DNA of 5,074 bases from Candidatus Eiseniibacteriota bacterium (GTDB taxonomy: Bacteria > JAFGKV01): contig JALOPK010000268.1 in assembly GCA_025453925.1 (NCBI GenBank), forward strand, positions 1 through 5,074, given 5' to 3'. Positions within the stretch are counted from its first letter, which is position 1. Every line of letters begins with the position of its first letter. Positions 3,941 to 5,074 of this stretch are shown in pieces. A program made the position numbers and the translations under genes. The notes under the pieces were generated by a model. That model worked only from the letters and a program-made list of their open reading frames with translations. It made no database searches and was not told where the DNA came from.

Positions 3941-5074
3941 ATGGCAGGCGTGCGAGGGTTCTGGAGGGTTGGGTTCCACCCTGACCGCGTGATGGTGCCC
4001 AACTGGCATTCTACTCGCGCCACAGCGTGGCTCCTGCCTCTACTCCTTGGTTTGCTCCTTATCACAGGATTCGACGGAACCGCATCAGGCCAACCATCAC
4101 CGCCCGCCATCGCTGAACGACGCTACGCGGTGCACGATAGCGGTTTGCAGTGGCTGGGTATGCGCAACGACGGGCAGTTAGGCAATCCCCGCCAGGACGC
4201 CTTATGGATTCCCGAGTTGGAGTATCCGGGCGGTAGCGGCACGGTGTTCTTGTTCTCGGGAGGCCTGTGGGTGGGCGCCAAGGTGGCTGGCGGGCCGCAT
4301 GTGTCGACGAGCGTCGATCGTCTGAACGGCACTAACGAGTTCGGCGCATTGGAGCTGGCCATTCCCGCTGATCGGGCAGATTCCCTGGTCCGCAGCGTGA
4401 GCTGGTTGGAGCGACGGCCGGAGGCAGATACCGAGGATCGTGAGCAAGCGAGGCTGGAGGGTCGGTATCTTGGGGTTGGTCTCGCGGGGATCGATGACGA
4501 CGGAGACGGCAGGACCGATGAAGATCCCGCGAGCGACGTCTGTGCTGATTTCCTCGACAACGACGGAGATGGGCTCATCGATGCCGGCGACCCAGACCTC
4601 GATGGCGACCTGGTACCAGGCTCGCGCGATGATGATGGCGATGGCGTGGAAGACGAGGACGACGTGGCGCGAGCTGCCCAGGAGCTGGTCACGGTAATGG
4701 TGGATACTTGCGCTTCCTGTGTCGAGAATCCCGGATACGGCACCTCCTCGGGACCACTTGGGCTCCTCGTGGTGCAGCACTCCTCACAGTGGTGCGACCC
4801 GTACGCCGATGATCTCCTGCTCGTACAGTACGCGGTGACCAATATTGGGCAGGACCTGCTAGAGGATTTCTGTCTGGCGGTGTTCGTCGACTTCGCCGTG
4901 GGACACACGGCGCAAGACTTGGGGCGGCGTTCTACCGATGACATCACCTACTTCTTCGATGACATCCGGATGGCGGTCGGGGCGGACGACGACGGAGATG
5001 GAGGATTGCTGACCTCAAGGGCGTTTGGCGTCAGATTCGCGAAAAGCCCCGCGGTGGATGCGCAGTTTGCGTAC
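3941..5074 (+). CDS. Secreted protein with DxDGDG calcium-binding motifs (C-terminus outside window)
   Basis: The frame is open to the end of the window (378 codons from 3941). The start is uncertain: 3941 has GGAGG ten bases upstream, while the in-frame ATG at 3992 has no ribosome site but gives a signal peptide of normal length; 3872 and 3896 are also in frame. From 3941, a hydrophobic core 'AWLLPLLLGLLLITG' lies at 29-43 and cleavage would fit after ASG (48-50), so the protein is exported. Residues 68-118 hold 'WLGMRNDGQLGNP' and 'YPGGSGTVFLFSGGLWVGA'. An Asp-rich block follows at 185-241 with DDDGDG, DNDGDG, DLDGD and DDDGDG units, and another DDDGDG at 349-354. Such units bind calcium in EF-hand-like and thrombospondin type 3 loops. 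Between them are beta-rich segments such as 'PLGLLVVQHSSQW' and 'LLLVQYAVTNIG' (272-303). Five cysteines (201, 257, 260, 285, 311) could form disulfides. I recall similar large secreted proteins, often with C-terminal sorting domains, in FCB-group bacteria; the part that would show this is missing. Role unknown; a surface or secreted structural protein is likely. Confidence 0.8.
   Translation, partial: MAGVRGFWRVGFHPDRVMVPNWHSTRATAWLLPLLLGLLLITGFDGTASGQPSPPAIAERRYAVHDSGLQWLGMRNDGQLGNPRQDALWIPELEYPGGSGTVFLFSGGLWVGAKVAGGPHVSTSVDRLNGTNEFGALELAIPADRADSLVRSVSWLERRPEADTEDREQARLEGRYLGVGLAGIDDDGDGRTDEDPASDVCADFLDNDGDGLIDAGDPDLDGDLVPGSRDDDGDGVEDEDDVARAAQELVTVMVDTCASCVENPGYGTSSGPLGLLVVQHSSQWCDPYADDLLLVQYAVTNIGQDLLEDFCLAVFVDFAVGHTAQDLGRRSTDDITYFFDDIRMAVGADDDGDGGLLTSRAFGVRFAKSPAVDAQFAY
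4493..4663 (+). repeat. Asp-rich DxDGDG calcium-binding repeat block (coding)
   Basis: Three full D-x-D-G-D-G units begin at codons 4493, 4556 and 4628, with a shorter DLDGD unit (4595-4609) between the last two. Spacing is irregular and the codons differ between units, so these are old protein-level motifs rather than a recent DNA tandem repeat. A fourth full unit lies apart, at about 4985-5002. Confidence 0.75.

Noticed and set aside
3769-3984. Plus-strand 71-codon frame starting with ATG at 3769.
   Set aside because: No Shine-Dalgarno site, Arg-rich featureless translation, and its right half overlaps the likely start of the secreted protein in another frame.
4493-4663. Asp-rich block considered as a CRISPR-like or DNA tandem repeat.
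   Set aside because: Units differ in codon use and spacing and keep the reading frame; they are protein calcium-binding motifs.
4123-4947. Minus-strand 274-codon Ser/Arg/Pro-rich frame antisense to the secreted protein.
   Set aside because: The Ser-rich composition is the complement of the GA-rich Asp/Gly codons of the DxDGDG block, not an independent protein.

Overview
The window is GC-rich bacterial chromosomal DNA. It has long spurious open frames antisense to the real genes, as expected at high GC. Two of the five genes have textbook Shine-Dalgarno sites. The last gene is a secreted protein with Asp-rich DxDGDG calcium-binding motifs, preceded by a segment of the form 'G..WLG..NDG.LGNP ... 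YPGGSG..FLFSGGLWVGA'. Proteins of this kind are, from memory, frequent in Gemmatimonadota and other bacteria of the FCB group and neighbouring candidate phyla. I infer an uncultured bacterium of that broad type; the assignment is tentative. There is no sign of a mobile element, CRISPR array, rRNA or tRNA.

Layout. Minus strand, left part: a serine beta-lactamase-like lipoprotein (2-322, C-terminus outside the window) directly follows a six-helix membrane protein resembling the DUF6159 family (324-1154), with one base between stop and start. The two are almost certainly one operon read right to left. A 257-bp gap (1155-1411) holds the leader of this operon, including an AT-richer island with a tandem 7-bp repeat at 11-bp period. 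Still on the minus strand, 1412-2305 encodes an unrecognised five-helix membrane protein with one extracytoplasmic domain of about 125 residues. A 282-bp divergent intergenic region (2306-2587) separates it from the plus-strand gene 2588-3604, a membrane-anchored fusion of an SRPBCC (polyketide cyclase-like) domain with a GyrI/Rob-like effector-binding domain. A gap of about 340 bp (3605-3940) then leads into a secreted DxDGDG protein (3941 to the window end, incomplete), whose start region contains a perfect 8-bp, 4-nt-loop hairpin.

How the genes might work together. Four of the five are predicted to be membrane or exported proteins, so the window looks like an envelope-related accessory stretch. 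The only strong functional coupling is the hydrolase/DUF6159 pair. The divergent pair shares a short intergenic region with a repeated 11-mer and could be co-regulated. I do not see evidence for a complete novel system. The most worthwhile leads are the divergent promoter repeats, the hairpin at the start of the secreted protein, and the unrecognised membrane protein.
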